A stretch of 64,000 nt of DNA from Microbacterium arborescens (lineage in GTDB: Bacteria > Actinomycetota > Actinomycetes > Actinomycetales > Microbacteriaceae): positions 1,922,001 through 1,986,000 of the forward strand of contig NZ_CP128474.1 in NCBI RefSeq assembly GCF_030369635.1. The letters are read 5' to 3'. Below are positions 1 to 9,125 of the stretch, in pieces. Below the pieces are notes generated by a model. It was given only the letters and a program-made list of their open reading frames with translations, had not been told where the DNA came from and searched no databases. A program made the translations under genes and the position numbers. The first letter of the stretch is position 1; every line of letters starts with the position of its first letter.

Positions 1-351
1 GCCGCCAAACACACCCCCGCCGGCACCGCGATCGAGCTCGGCAGCGGTGTCTACGCGGGGGCCTTCCACCTCTGGGTCCGCGACCACGGCCCCGGCATCC
101 CACCGGCTGCCCGACACCGCATCTTCCGCCGCTTCGACCGGGGCGGTCGGCGTCGTTCGGCGGGCGGGTCCGGACTGGGCCTCGCGATCGTCGACGCCAT
201 CGCCAAAGGCCACGGCGGCTCCTGCACCGTCACCGAGACACCCGGCGGCGGCGCCACCTTCACCATCACGATCCCGCTCCGCTCGACCCTGCGCCTGCCG
301 GCGCCGGTGCGGGCCGGGGAAGTCGTGCTCCAGCGCAAGGAGATCGGATGA
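1..351 (+). CDS. Sensor histidine kinase, C-terminal part (5' truncated by window edge)
   Basis: Reading frame 1 is open from the first base and encodes the last 116 residues of a kinase. The ATP-binding HATPase_c domain is clear: a G1 box (DHGPGIP, residues 28-34) and a G2 box (GGSGLGLAIV, residues 55-64), then the final beta strands (GATFTITIPL). The HisKA and sensor parts lie outside the window. The stop codon overlaps the ATG of the next response regulator (ATGA at 348-351), so the two are translationally coupled and form a cognate pair. A short tail of about 25 residues follows the ATPase fold. The signal sensed cannot be told from this fragment. Confidence 0.9.
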   Translation, partial: AAKHTPAGTAIELGSGVYAGAFHLWVRDHGPGIPPAARHRIFRRFDRGGRRRSAGGSGLGLAIVDAIAKGHGGSCTVTETPGGGATFTITIPLRSTLRLPAPVRAGEVVLQRKEIG

Positions 352-1001
352 CCCGCATCCTGCTCGTCGATGACGAACCCCACATCATCGCCCTCCTCGA
401 GCGCGCCTTGCGCACCGAGAACCTCGAGCCCGTCGTCGCCGAGGACGGTGAGACGGCGCTCGAGCTGCTCGACACCGAGGAGATCGACCTGGTCATCCTC
501 GACGTCGGGCTGCCGGGCATCGACGGCTTCGACGTCCTGCGCCGCATCCGCGCGTCGGGTTCGGCCGTCCCCGTGATCATGCTGACGGCGCGCAGCGGCA
601 CGAACGACACCGTCGAGGGCCTGGATGCCGGCGCGAGCGACTACGTGCCCAAGCCGTTCGTCGTGGCTGAGCTCCTCGCCCGGGTGCGGTCGCGCCTGCG
701 CGAGACTCCGGGGCCGGCCACCGTCATCACGCGCGACGGAGTGAGCCTCGACATGCTGACCCGGCGCGCCACGGTCGACGGCCGCGACATCGACCTGTCG
801 GCACGCGAGTTCGCCCTCGCGGAGCAATTCCTCCGCCACGCCGGCGAGGTCCTCAGCCGTGAGACGTTGCTGAGCCGGGTGTGGGAGCTCGACTTCGACC
901 CCGGCTCCAACGTCGTCGACGTGTACGTGCGCTATCTGCGGGGCAAGGTCGGCGCATCCCGCATCGTCACGGTCCGGGGCGAGGGGTACCGCTGGGACTG
1001 A
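348..1001 (+). CDS. OmpR/PhoB-family response regulator
   Basis: 217 residues. The receiver domain (about 1-115) has the acidic pocket DDE at 8-10, phospho-acceptor D52 (LVILDVGLPG) and the conserved lysine K102 (YVPKPF). A winged-helix DNA-binding domain (about 125-217) ends in the typical VRGEGYRWD. It is a transcription regulator phosphorylated by the kinase just upstream, with which it overlaps by 4 bp. A strong hairpin follows the stop, so the operon ends here. The nearest named relatives cannot be fixed without a search. Confidence 0.93.
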   Translation: MTRILLVDDEPHIIALLERALRTENLEPVVAEDGETALELLDTEEIDLVILDVGLPGIDGFDVLRRIRASGSAVPVIMLTARSGTNDTVEGLDAGASDYVPKPFVVAELLARVRSRLRETPGPATVITRDGVSLDMLTRRATVDGRDIDLSAREFALAEQFLRHAGEVLSRETLLSRVWELDFDPGSNVVDVYVRYLRGKVGASRIVTVRGEGYRWD

Positions 1002-1002
1002 G

Positions 1003-1034
1003 GCCGGCTCCGCACTCTGCGGAACGGAGCCGGC
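1003..1034. terminator. Bidirectional terminator hairpin
   Basis: Ten-base perfect inverted repeat GCCGGCTCCG (1003-1012) and CGGAGCCGGC (1025-1034) with a 12-nt loop. It sits between the convergent response regulator and phoH2-like genes and can serve both. No U-tract is seen, as is common in high-GC actinobacteria. Confidence 0.75.
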
Positions 1035-1046
1035 GCGTCCCGTTCC

Positions 1047-2402
1047 TCAGCTGAGCTCGCCGGCTTCCAACAGGTCGGTGACGAGCGCCGCGATAGCCGA
1101 ACGCTCCGAGCGCGTGAGCGTCACGTGTCCGAACAGGTCATGGCCCTTGAGCGTCTCGATCACCGATGCGATGCCGTCGTGACGCCCGACCCGGAGGTTG
1201 TCGCGCTGGCCGACGTCGTGTGTGAGCACGACACGCGAGTTCTGCCCGATCCGGCTGAGCACCGTCAGCAGGACGTTGCGCTCGAGCGACTGCGCCTCGT
1301 CGACGATGACGAACGCGTCGTGCAGCGAACGTCCGCGGATGTGGGTCAGCGGCAGCACCTCGAGCAGCCCGCGGGCGATGATCTCCTCCACGACGTTGCC
1401 GGAGACGACCGAACCCAGCGTGTCGAAGATGGCTTGACCCCAGGGGTTCATCTTCTCCTGGGCATCGCCGGGGAGGTACCCGAGCTCCTGGCCACCGACG
1501 GCGAAGAGCGGACGGAACACGATGATCTTGCGCTGCTGCTGCCGTTCGAGCACCGACTCCAGCGCCGCGCACAGCGCGAGTGCCGACTTGCCGGTTCCGG
1601 CCCGGCCTCCCAGCGACACGATGCCGACATCCGGATCGAGGAGCAGGTCGATCGCGATCCGCTGCTCGGCGGAGCGTCCGTGCAGCCCGAAGACGTCGCG
1701 ATCACCGCGCACGAGCCGGAACGACCCGGGACCGGTCACCCGCCCGAGGGCCGACCCCCGCTCCGAGTGGATCACGAGCCCGGTGTTCACGGGCACCCCG
1801 CGCACCTGGTCGCTCGTGGCGACCTCGCTCTCGTACAGGTCGCTCATCTCGTCGCCCGAGAGATCGATGCCCGCGATGCCGGTCCATCCCGAGTCCACGG
1901 CCTGCTCGGCCAGATACTCCTCGGCACTGATGCCGAGCGAGGCAGCTTTGACACGCATCGGAAGGTCCTTCGACACCACCGTGACGGGCTGGCCTTCGTG
2001 GGCGAGGTGCATCGCGACGGCGAGGATGCGCGTGTCGTTGTCGCCGAGGCGCATCCCGGCCGGCAGCACCGAGGGATCGGTGTTCGTCAGCTCGACGCGC
2101 AGCGTGCCGCCGTCACCAACGGGAACCGGGAAGTCGAGCCGACCGTGCTCGACCCGCAGGTCGTCGAGGTGTCGCAGCGCCTGGCGCGCGAAGTAGCCGA
2201 TCTCGGGATCGTGCCGCTTGGCTTCGAGTTCGGTGACGACCACGACGGGGACGACGACCGAGTGCTCGGCGAAGCGGAACAACGCTCGCGGATCACTCAG
2301 CAGCACCGATGTGTCCAGAACGTAGGTGCGCAGCTCCTGATCGAGGTCGTCACCTCCGTGGTGGATGACGCGACGCTGCTGCTCTGTTGCTCGTGCGGCC
2401 AC
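1047..2402 (-). CDS. PIN-PhoH protein (PhoH2-like ribonuclease/RNA helicase)
   Basis: 451 residues with two domains. The N-terminal PIN nuclease domain (about 25-150) begins with [11 protein letters not shown], where the Asp is a metal ligand, and carries further acidic residues ([15 protein letters not shown]). The C-terminal PhoH ATPase (about 230-445) has a Walker A loop ([12 protein letters not shown]) and a Walker B (AFVIVDEAQ). This architecture is known as PhoH2, an ATP-dependent RNA unwinding and cleaving enzyme in mycobacteria, where it is paired with a small antitoxin gene. No such small partner is visible upstream (2403-2593). Cytosolic. It faces the two-component operon across a shared terminator. 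Confidence 0.9.
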   Translation of the reverse strand: MAARATEQQRRVIHHGGDDLDQELRTYVLDTSVLLSDPRALFRFAEHSVVVPVVVVTELEAKRHDPEIGYFARQALRHLDDLRVEHGRLDFPVPVGDGGTLRVELTNTDPSVLPAGMRLGDNDTRILAVAMHLAHEGQPVTVVSKDLPMRVKAASLGISAEEYLAEQAVDSGWTGIAGIDLSGDEMSDLYESEVATSDQVRGVPVNTGLVIHSERGSALGRVTGPGSFRLVRGDRDVFGLHGRSAEQRIAIDLLLDPDVGIVSLGGRAGTGKSALALCAALESVLERQQQRKIIVFRPLFAVGGQELGYLPGDAQEKMNPWGQAIFDTLGSVVSGNVVEEIIARGLLEVLPLTHIRGRSLHDAFVIVDEAQSLERNVLLTVLSRIGQNSRVVLTHDVGQRDNLRVGRHDGIASVIETLKGHDLFGHVTLTRSERSAIAALVTDLLEAGELS

Positions 2403-2593
2403 AACCCACTCCCCGCCTCGGGTGTCTCACCCGATTAAGACGAGTCGACCGTGGGTCACGAGTCGTGAGAAGGCCGACTCGAACGGGCGCCGTGCCCGTT
2501 GCGACGACAGTACGGCGGGTGACCGGCAGCGGGAGAAACCGACACGCCCACGAACGTTTCGAGACGGTGAACTCTGCGTTGCGGGCGTCGGCG

Positions 2594-3370
2594 TCAGCCG
2601 CCGAAACGACGATCGCGCGTCGCGAAGTCGCGGATCGCGCGCAGGAAGTCCACTTCGCGCAGGTCGGGTCCGAGCGCCTCGACGAAGTAGAACTCGCTGT
2701 GCGCGGACTGCCAGAGCAGGAAGTCGCTCAACCGCTGCTCGCCCGAGGTCCGGATGACGAGGTCGGGATCGGCCTGTCCGCCGGTGTAGAGGTGCTCGCC
2801 GATCTGCTCCGGGGTCAGGCTCTCCGCGAGCTCTTCCATCGACCCACCCCGCTCGTGGTGGCTCGTGATGATGCTCCGCACGGCATCCACGATCTCGCCG
2901 CGCCCGCCGTAGCCGACTGCCAGGTTGACGTGGAGCCCGGTGTTGTCCCGCGTGTGCGCCTCCGCCTTCGCGAGGACCCGCGCGAGGTCATCCGGGAGCT
3001 GAGCGGCCCGGCCGACGTGCTGGACGCGCCAACCCGGCTCGTTCGAGAGCGTCTCGGCGAGCTCTGCGATGATCTCAAGCAGGTCGGCGAGCTCGCGCGA
3101 GTCGCGCTTGGCGAGATTGTCGTGCGACAGCAGGTACAGCGACACGACGCGGATGCCGAGCTCGTCGCACCAGCGGAGGAACTCGTGCATCTTCGCCGCG
3201 CCGGCACGGTGCCCCTCGGCGGGAGTCGGATATCCCGCCTGGCGCGCCCAGCGCCGATTGCCGTCGATCATCATCGCGACGTGATGTGGAACCGTCTCCG
3301 GTGTCAGGTGCCGGCGCAGCCGGGACGCATACAGTCGATAGAGGGGTCCTCGTCCGCGGTTCGCAGCCAC
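2594..3370 (-). CDS. uppS: Isoprenyl transferase (cis-prenyl diphosphate synthase)
   Basis: 258 residues, the normal family length. It condenses isopentenyl diphosphate onto an allylic primer to make Z-polyprenyl diphosphate, the lipid carrier for peptidoglycan and other wall polymers. Family motifs are intact: MMIDGNRRWA with catalytic D36, the HDNLAKR region, and RTSGEQRLSDFLLWQ near the C-terminus. Actinobacteria often carry two paralogues (short-chain and decaprenyl); which one this is cannot be decided from sequence alone. It is divergent from the TrhA-like gene at 3435, with only 64 bp between the two starts. Confidence 0.95.
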   Translation of the reverse strand: MAANRGRGPLYRLYASRLRRHLTPETVPHHVAMMIDGNRRWARQAGYPTPAEGHRAGAAKMHEFLRWCDELGIRVVSLYLLSHDNLAKRDSRELADLLEIIAELAETLSNEPGWRVQHVGRAAQLPDDLARVLAKAEAHTRDNTGLHVNLAVGYGGRGEIVDAVRSIITSHHERGGSMEELAESLTPEQIGEHLYTGGQADPDLVIRTSGEQRLSDFLLWQSAHSEFYFVEALGPDLREVDFLRAIRDFATRDRRFGG

Positions 3371-3434
3371 TCCCCTACGCTACTCCCCGACCTCATGTGA
3401 ACGCTGGCATACGGCGGCGCGTACGCTCGTCATT

Positions 3435-4160
3435 GTGACCGGACCCGCACCCGATGAGGGCGTCGAGATGCCCCAGCTGCCTCTGTTGGACGCCGCCGCC
3501 GCGAGCGCGCAGATCGAGCTCCGCCCGACCTGGCGCGGCTGGATCCACGCGGCGACCTTCCCCGTGGCGATTGCCGCCGGCATCGTCCTGATCGTGCTCG
3601 CGCACGGAGCGCCGGCGAAGTGGGCGAGCGCCGTGTTCATGACGACCTCGCTGCTGCTGTTCGGAAACTCCGCGCTCTATCACCGCTTCGACTGGAAGCC
3701 GCGCACCAAGGCGATCCTCAAACGCATCGACCATGCGAACATCCTTCTGCTGATCGCCGGCACCTACACGCCGCTGGCCGTGCTGGCCCTCCCGACCGAC
3801 CAGACGGTGCTGCTGCTGTCGTTGGTGTGGGGTGGTGCGATCGCAGGGATCTTCTTCCGCGTGTTCTGGATACACGCGCCGCGCTGGCTCTACGTCGCGC
3901 TCTACCTCGCGTTGGGCTGGGGTGCGGTGATGTACATCGTCCCGCTCTTCGAGGCCAACGCCGCCATGATGGTGCTCGTGATCGTCGGCGGGTTGCTCTA
4001 CAGCGGTGGAGCCGTGGTCTACGCGATCAAGAAGCCGAACCCGTGGCCCGGGCACTTCGGGTTCCACGAGATCTTCCACGTGTGCACGGTCCTGGCGTTC
4101 CTCTGCCACTGGACGGCGTGCCTGCTCATCGCGCTCGAGCCCGCGTACCACGCCGGCTGA
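3435..4160 (+). CDS. TrhA / hemolysin III family membrane protein
   Basis: 241 residues with seven predicted membrane segments. It has the signature motifs of the bacterial PAQR-like hemolysin III (YqfA/TrhA) family: SALYHRFDWKP, DHANILLLIAGTYTPL and a late HEIFHVCTVLAFLCHW, whose histidines probably bind a metal. The start chosen is GTG at 3435. Members influence membrane fluidity/homeostasis; true haemolysis is doubtful. It stands alone, divergent from uppS. Confidence 0.9.
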   Translation: MTGPAPDEGVEMPQLPLLDAAAASAQIELRPTWRGWIHAATFPVAIAAGIVLIVLAHGAPAKWASAVFMTTSLLLFGNSALYHRFDWKPRTKAILKRIDHANILLLIAGTYTPLAVLALPTDQTVLLLSLVWGGAIAGIFFRVFWIHAPRWLYVALYLALGWGAVMYIVPLFEANAAMMVLVIVGGLLYSGGAVVYAIKKPNPWPGHFGFHEIFHVCTVLAFLCHWTACLLIALEPAYHAG

Positions 4161-4164
4161 CGCG

Positions 4165-4196
4165 CCCGGCGGGCGGTCAGCCCGGCGGGCGGTCAG
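4165..4196. repeat. 16-bp tandem duplication at a gene end
   Basis: CCCGGCGGGCGGTCAG occurs twice back to back (4165-4180, 4181-4196). The second copy contains the stop codon of the minus-strand small membrane gene at 4193, and the first copy repeats that stop. It looks like a slippage duplication of the gene's 3' end. Confidence 0.8.
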
Positions 4197-4438
4197 CGCG
4201 TGTCGGCGTCCCGCTCGCCGCGTGCGGCGGCGTCCTCCTCATCGAGCTGCTCGCGCACCTCGGCTCGGTAGCGCCCGCGACGCACACGCCGCAGCATGTC
4301 GAGCAACAGGAGCACGACGGCGATCGTCAGGATCACGATCGCTCCGAAGCCCCACGGTCCGGGGGTGACCGACGTGGGGTCGACCGTGATCTCGGGAATC
4401 GGTGTCGCCGCCGATATGAGCCACAGTTGGGAGTTCAT
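4193..4438 (-). CDS. Small single-pass membrane protein, unknown function
   Basis: 81 residues. A short, proline-containing N-terminal segment is followed by one hydrophobic helix (about 30-50, FGAIVILTIAVVLLLLDML), then a basic stretch (RRVRRGRYRAEVR) and an acidic tail. The layout suggests N-out, C-in orientation. It looks like a lineage-conserved actinobacterial membrane protein. It is divergent from the DUF4307 gene with 80 bp between starts. No function can be assigned. Confidence 0.65.
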   Translation of the reverse strand: MNSQLWLISAATPIPEITVDPTSVTPGPWGFGAIVILTIAVVLLLLDMLRRVRRGRYRAEVREQLDEEDAAARGERDADTR

Positions 4439-4518
4439 GGTTCCTCGATCTGCGCGAGAAGCGCTTAGCCTGGAAACACCAGCCTAATCCCGTCAGAACC
4501 GCCTCGGAGACCGCCACG

Positions 4519-4914
4519 ATGACCACGCAGCTCAAGCTCGACCAGCGATACGGTCGGACGCGCGACAAGCGCTCGCGCCGCATCCTGATCGCCGTCGCGA
4601 GCGTGCTGGGCGCGGGTGTTCTCGGACTCGTGGCGTGGACTACCGTGACCGGGGCGATCAACTCCGTCGACACCGACGCGACCGGATTCCAGGTGATCGA
4701 CGAACACTCCGTCGTCGTCTCGTTCCAGGTCAGCGGGGCTCGAGACAAACCGCTCGCCTGCGCCCTCGAGGCGCAGGACACCGAGCACGGCGTGGTCGGA
4801 TGGCGCGTCGTGGAGTACCCGGCTGCAGACGGCGTCTCTCGGGCGTTCACCGAGACGATTCCGACCGTCGCCCTCGCGACGAATGGTTTGGTGACCTCTT
4901 GCTGGATCCCGTAG
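4519..4914 (+). CDS. DUF4307 domain-containing membrane protein
   Basis: 131 residues. A basic N-terminus (RYGRTRDKRSRR) precedes one membrane helix (about 23-45), followed by an extracytoplasmic beta-rich domain of about 85 residues with two cysteines, one in CALEAQ and one in the terminal SCWIP. This is the DUF4307 pattern, an actinobacterial family of unknown role commonly found near greA, as here. The paired cysteines could form a disulfide outside the membrane (inference). Confidence 0.85.
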   Translation: MTTQLKLDQRYGRTRDKRSRRILIAVASVLGAGVLGLVAWTTVTGAINSVDTDATGFQVIDEHSVVVSFQVSGARDKPLACALEAQDTEHGVVGWRVVEYPAADGVSRAFTETIPTVALATNGLVTSCWIP

Positions 4915-4931
4915 TCTAGGTCTTTCTTGTG

Positions 4932-4954
4932 CGCCCCGGTCGGATGCCGGGGCG
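4932..4954 (+). terminator. Hairpin between DUF4307 gene and greA
   Basis: CGCCCCGG (4932-4939) pairs with CCGGGGCG (4947-4954) over a 7-nt loop. It lies 18 nt after the DUF4307 stop and 45 nt before the greA start. It is probably a terminator or partial attenuator; no U-tract follows. Confidence 0.6.
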
Positions 4955-4998
4955 TTCGCCATAGGCGGCTGTGTGCCGCGCCAGTGCAAGGAGATCAC

Positions 4999-5490
4999 AT
5001 GTCGAACGACGCTCCCGTCACCTTCCTCACGCAGGACGCCTACGACCGTCTCGTCGCGGAGCTCGAACACCTCTCGACGACGGGGCGCGAGGAGATCGCC
5101 AAGCGCATCGAGGCCGCGCGCGAGGAAGGCGACCTGAAGGAGAACGGCGGCTACCACGCCGCGAAGGACGAGCAGGGAAAGCAGGAGGCGCGCATCCGCA
5201 CCCTCCAGCAGCTGCTCAAGGACGCCACCGTCGGCGAGGCTCCCGAGTCCGACGGCACGGTGCTCTCGGGCACCGTCGTCACGGCGCTCGTCGCGGGCGG
5301 CGAAGAGGTCTTCCTGCTCGGCAGCCGCGAGATCGCGGCTGGTTCCGAGCTCGACGTCTACAGCGAGGCCTCACCCCTCGGCGAGGCGATCCTCGGCCTC
5401 AAGGAGGGCGAGAAGACCTCGTACACCGCCCCGAACGGCCGCGAGATCTCGGTCGAGATCGTCAAGGTCGAGACCTACTCGGGACAGTGA
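4999..5490 (+). CDS. greA: Transcription elongation factor GreA
   Basis: 163 residues. It rescues backtracked RNA polymerase by stimulating transcript cleavage. The N-terminal coiled coil (about 1-80) carries the acidic tip region (AREEGDLKENGGYHAAKDEQ) that reaches the polymerase active site; the C-terminal domain is FKBP-like (from about 90). The start is the ATG at 4999, preceded by AAGGAG at 4988-4993; the frame is open further upstream but without a ribosome site. A hairpin separates it from DUF4307, so it probably has its own promoter. Confidence 0.96.
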   Translation: MSNDAPVTFLTQDAYDRLVAELEHLSTTGREEIAKRIEAAREEGDLKENGGYHAAKDEQGKQEARIRTLQQLLKDATVGEAPESDGTVLSGTVVTALVAGGEEVFLLGSREIAAGSELDVYSEASPLGEAILGLKEGEKTSYTAPNGREISVEIVKVETYSGQ

Positions 5491-5515
5491 CCCGCGCGCT
5501 TCGCGCCGGCGCTCG

Positions 5516-6742
5516 TCAATCGGAGACGACCGTCGGCGCGAAGCCGGCATCCTCGAGGACCGCGATGACCTGAGCGCGGTGCTCCTCGCCTCGCGTCTCG
5601 ACGCTCAGCTGAAGGATGACCTCGCTGATCTGCAGTCCCTGCCCATGGCGCGTGTGCAGCACCTCGATCACGTTGGCACCCGCCACCGACAGCAGCTCCG
5701 AGACTCTCGCCAGCTGACCGGGGCGGTCGGGCAGGGGGATCTGCAGCGTCATGTAGCGACCGGATGCCGCGAGCCCGTGCGCCACGACGCGCTGGAGCAG
5801 CAACGGGTCGATGTTCCCGCCCGAGAGGACGGCGACCGTCGGTCCCGATGCCGTGACCTTGCCGGCGAGGATGGCGGCGACACCGACAGCACCCGCCGGC
5901 TCGACGACCTGCTTGGCACGCTCGAGAAGCACCAGGAGCGCCCGGGCGATGTCGTCGTCCGAGACGGTGACGACCTCATCGACGAGCTCGCGGATGACGG
6001 CGAACGTCTCGTCGCCCGGGCGCGCGACCGCGATGCCGTCGGCGATCGTCGGGGTCGTCTCGACGGCCAGCGGCATCCCCGCGGCGAGCGATGACGGGTA
6101 GGCGGCGGCGTTCTCCGCCTGCACGCCGATCACGCGCACGCGCCGCCCCTCGGCCGCAGCGCGCCCCTTCACGGCTGCAGCGACACCGGCGATGAGCCCG
6201 CCTCCCCCGATCGGGATGAGGAGCGTCTCGATGTCGGGCACCTGATCGACGAGCTCGAGACCCAGGGTTCCTTGGCCCGTGATGACATCGGGGTGGTCGA
6301 ACGGGTGGATGAGCACCGCACCGGTGCGTTCGGCGAACTCCGCCGCGAGCCTCAGCGGCGTCTCGACGGTCGCGCCTTCGAGCACGACGTCGGCGCCGTA
6401 CCCGCGGGTGGCCAGGAGTTTGGGCACGGGCACACCCAACGGCATGAAGATCGTCGCCCGGATGCCGAGCTTCTGCGCCGCGAGCGCGACGCCCTGGGCG
6501 TGGTTGCCCGCCGAGGCCGCGACGACGCCGCGGGCGCGCTCCTCCTCGGTGAGGCGCGAGAGGCGGTAGGTCGCGCCGCGGATCTTGAACGACCCGGTGC
6601 GCTGCAGGTTCTCGAGCTTCAGATACACCGGCACGCCGAGAAGATCCGAGAGGTGCTCGGAATACTCCATGGGGGTGCGGGTGACGACGCCGTCGAGCAC
6701 CGCCGCGGCTGCGTCGAGATCGGCCGGAGTGGGTCCGGTCAT
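5516..6742 (-). CDS. ilvA: Threonine ammonia-lyase (threonine dehydratase)
   Basis: 408 residues. A PLP enzyme that converts threonine to 2-oxobutanoate, the first step toward isoleucine. The PLP lysine is K53 in TGSFKIRGA; SAGNHAQG and the glycine-rich phosphate loop IGGGGLIAG are present. A single C-terminal ACT domain (about 330-405) suggests the one-ACT type found in actinobacteria, often called biosynthetic or catabolic by context. Its start overlaps the stop of the upstream AI-2E family gene by 4 bp (6739-6742), so the two are co-transcribed. Confidence 0.95.
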   Translation of the reverse strand: MTGPTPADLDAAAAVLDGVVTRTPMEYSEHLSDLLGVPVYLKLENLQRTGSFKIRGATYRLSRLTEEERARGVVAASAGNHAQGVALAAQKLGIRATIFMPLGVPVPKLLATRGYGADVVLEGATVETPLRLAAEFAERTGAVLIHPFDHPDVITGQGTLGLELVDQVPDIETLLIPIGGGGLIAGVAAAVKGRAAAEGRRVRVIGVQAENAAAYPSSLAAGMPLAVETTPTIADGIAVARPGDETFAVIRELVDEVVTVSDDDIARALLVLLERAKQVVEPAGAVGVAAILAGKVTASGPTVAVLSGGNIDPLLLQRVVAHGLAASGRYMTLQIPLPDRPGQLARVSELLSVAGANVIEVLHTRHGQGLQISEVILQLSVETRGEEHRAQVIAVLEDAGFAPTVVSD

Positions 6743-7920
6743 GCGTTCTTCCTCCGGTCTCGGGGCACGGTGCTCCAGATCATCTCATCGGGCCGCGGCG
6801 CGACCCCTGTCTCCCACGATCGTCGCGATATGTAGAGCACGACGACGTTGACGAAGGCGGCAAGGGGTACCGCGAACAACGCACCGGGGATGCCTGCGAT
6901 CATTGCTCCGCCGGCGACGACGATGACGACGGCGAGCGGGTGGACCTTGACGGCAGAGCCCATGAGCAGTGGCTGCAGGATGTGCCCCTCGAGCTGCTGC
7001 ACGCCGAGCACGATCACGAGCATCCACAGGGCGATCCAGGGGCCGTTGTAGACGAGTGCCAGGAAGACCGCGAGAGCACCGGTGACGACGGCTCCGACGA
7101 AGGGGATGAACGCACCGAGGAAGACCAGCACCGCGATGGGGGCGGCGAGGGGCACCCCCAGGAACAGCGCACCCAGGCCGATGCCGGTCGCGTCGATCGT
7201 CGCGACGAGGAGCTGGGTTCGGGCATAGGTCACGACGGTGCGCCAGCCCGTCCGGCCCGCGCCGTCGACCGCGGGCCGGGCCTGACGCGGGAACAGACGC
7301 ACCACCCAGCGCCAGATGCGGCCCCCGTCGGCGAGGATGCACAGCAGGATGAAGAGGACGAGCAGAGCGCCCGTCGCGACATGACCCACGGTCGATCCGA
7401 TCGCCAGAGCCCCGGACCACAGCAGCGAGGCCTGCTGCTCGACGAACCCCCAGCCCTGCTGGAGCAGGTCATCGATCTGCGCTGATGTGAGGTGGAGCGG
7501 GCCGTCGATGAGGTACTGCCGCAGCTGGCCGACGGCGTCGACCGTCCGCCCCTGGACCGACGGCCACTGCCGGCTGATCTGCCAGATGGCGAGCCAGAGC
7601 AGGCCCGAGATGACGGCGATCGTCGCGAGCACGCTCAGCACGATCGCCGCCCAGCGCGGCACGCGGTGCTCGAGCATCCAGAGGAGGCCCGGCCAGAGCA
7701 GCGCAGCCAGCAGGATCGCGATGAGCAGCGGGATGACCAGGAGTTTCAGCTGGATGATGATCCAGATCGCCACGCCCGCCGCCGCCGCGACCACGAGCAG
7801 CCGCCACGAGTATGCCGTGGCCAGGCGCAGGCCGCGCGGAATGCTCGGCGACGTCTCGGTGGCAACGGTCCGGGTGCGCAGGGCGTCGAAGAACGATCGC
7901 CCGACCTTGTCGTCGCTCAT
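6739..7920 (-). CDS. AI-2E family (PerM-like) transporter
   Basis: 393 residues. After a cytosolic N-terminus of about 35 residues come paired hydrophobic helices (about 38-85), a long soluble insert (about 110-170) and further membrane segments, the usual architecture of the PerM/YdiK/TqsA family. Motifs near the C-terminus fit the family (LEGHILQPLLMGSAVKVHPL, GIPGALFAVP). Members export diverse small molecules or ions; the autoinducer label does not show substrate. First gene of a two-gene unit with ilvA. Confidence 0.88.
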   Translation of the reverse strand: MSDDKVGRSFFDALRTRTVATETSPSIPRGLRLATAYSWRLLVVAAAAGVAIWIIIQLKLLVIPLLIAILLAALLWPGLLWMLEHRVPRWAAIVLSVLATIAVISGLLWLAIWQISRQWPSVQGRTVDAVGQLRQYLIDGPLHLTSAQIDDLLQQGWGFVEQQASLLWSGALAIGSTVGHVATGALLVLFILLCILADGGRIWRWVVRLFPRQARPAVDGAGRTGWRTVVTYARTQLLVATIDATGIGLGALFLGVPLAAPIAVLVFLGAFIPFVGAVVTGALAVFLALVYNGPWIALWMLVIVLGVQQLEGHILQPLLMGSAVKVHPLAVVIVVAGGAMIAGIPGALFAVPLAAFVNVVVLYISRRSWETGVAPRPDEMIWSTVPRDRRKNA

Positions 7921-7984
7921 CCCGTCAGTCTAGGACTCCGACGCGTATCCGCCCGACCGTCGGCGGCGGTCTCAGAGCGGGTGC

Positions 7985-8551
7985 TCAGAACTGCACGCGC
8001 GGCGGCTCGGCGATCGCCGCGCCGTTCTCGACCTCGAAGAACTCGCGCTCGGTGAACCCGAGGCTGCGAGCGAACAGGTTGTTGGGGAACACCTTGATCT
8101 TCGTGTTCAGTTCACGCACGCCGCCGTTGTAGAAGCGGCGCGACGCCTGGATCTTGTCTTCGGTGTCGACGAGCGCCTGCTGCAGCTGCAGGAAGTTCTG
8201 GCTCGCCTGCAGTTGGGGATATGCCTCCGCCACGGCGAAGAGCGACTTCAGTGCCTGCTGGACGTGTCCCTCGGCCACACCCGCTTCTGCGGGACCGCTC
8301 GCAGAGAGGATCTCGGCGCGGGCGCGGGTGACGTTCTCGAAGACCGCCTTCTCGTGTGCGGCATATCCGCGAACCGTGTCGATGAGGTTGGGAAGAAGGT
8401 CGGCCCGACGCTTCAGCTGCACCGTGATGTCGCTCCACGCCTCGTCGACGCGGACGTTGAGCGCTACGAGCGAGTTGTACGTCGCCCACAGGTAGATGCC
8501 GACGACAGCGAGCAACGCGACGACGACGATGACCGGGATCAGCCACTCCAT
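7985..8551 (-). CDS. LemA family protein
   Basis: 188 residues with one N-terminal membrane helix (about 4-24), then a long helical domain with the family core YNSLVALNVRVDEAWSDI, LKRRADLLPNLIDTVRGY and RFYNGGVRELNTKI. Likely N-out, C-in helical bundle at the membrane. Function in bacteria is poorly defined. No partner such as a TPM-domain gene lies next to it; a MarR gene follows. Confidence 0.93.
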   Translation of the reverse strand: MEWLIPVIVVVALLAVVGIYLWATYNSLVALNVRVDEAWSDITVQLKRRADLLPNLIDTVRGYAAHEKAVFENVTRARAEILSASGPAEAGVAEGHVQQALKSLFAVAEAYPQLQASQNFLQLQQALVDTEDKIQASRRFYNGGVRELNTKIKVFPNNLFARSLGFTEREFFEVENGAAIAEPPRVQF

Positions 8552-8629
8552 TGCATGTCCCCTCTCTCCGGGTCCAGTCTAACCAGCACGCGTCCGGCGC
8601 CACCGGCCGCGCCCGCGAACTCGCAGGTC

Positions 8630-9109
8630 TTACCCACCCCCGACGAGCCGGGAGAGCATCTCGGCCAGCTGAGCCTGTTCCCGGGATGAGAGCGGATCGA
8701 GCACCGCCCGCTCGGTGTCGAGGTGGTCCGGGAGCACGCGGTCGACGATACGCCGGCCCTCCTCGGTCAGCCGCACGATCTTTCCCCGCCCGTCAGCCGG
8801 ATCGGGGTGGCGGCTGACGTACCCCAGCGCCTCGAGGCGGTTGAGTCGCTGGGCGACGGCGCTCGAGGTGATCATCGCATCGGCCGCGAGCCCGGCCGGC
8901 GTCAGCTCGTAGGGCTCCCCCTGTCGGGTGAGTGTGGCGAGGACGTCGAAGGTGGCCGCGTCGATGCCGTGGCTCGCGAAGGTCGCGGCGAGGCGGGCAT
9001 CAACGGATGCCGCTGCCCGTCCGAGCCGTCCGATCACAGCCATCGGGGTGACGTCGAGCCCGGGCTTCTCTCTCGCCCACTGCTCCAAGATCCGGTCGAC
9101 ATGGTCCAT
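8630..9109 (-). CDS. MarR-family transcriptional regulator
   Basis: 159 residues. Winged-helix domain with the typical ITSSAVAQRLNRLEALGYVSR recognition region and wing DPADGRGKIVRLTEEGR. The start is the ATG at 9109 (MDHVDRIL); longer upstream frames cross the divergent gene and are not credible. It is divergent from the EamA transporter at 9152. Two operator-like palindromes lie in the 42-bp gap and overlap the transporter's -10, so it likely represses the transporter and perhaps itself. Confidence 0.92.
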   Translation of the reverse strand: MDHVDRILEQWAREKPGLDVTPMAVIGRLGRAAASVDARLAATFASHGIDAATFDVLATLTRQGEPYELTPAGLAADAMITSSAVAQRLNRLEALGYVSRHPDPADGRGKIVRLTEEGRRIVDRVLPDHLDTERAVLDPLSSREQAQLAEMLSRLVGGG

Positions 9110-9125
9110 GCCCGCGATCCTAGTC

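Noticed and set aside
5494..5506. GCGCG-CTT-CGCGC hairpin between greA and ilvA
   Set aside because: Five-base arms of alternating G and C are expected by chance here.
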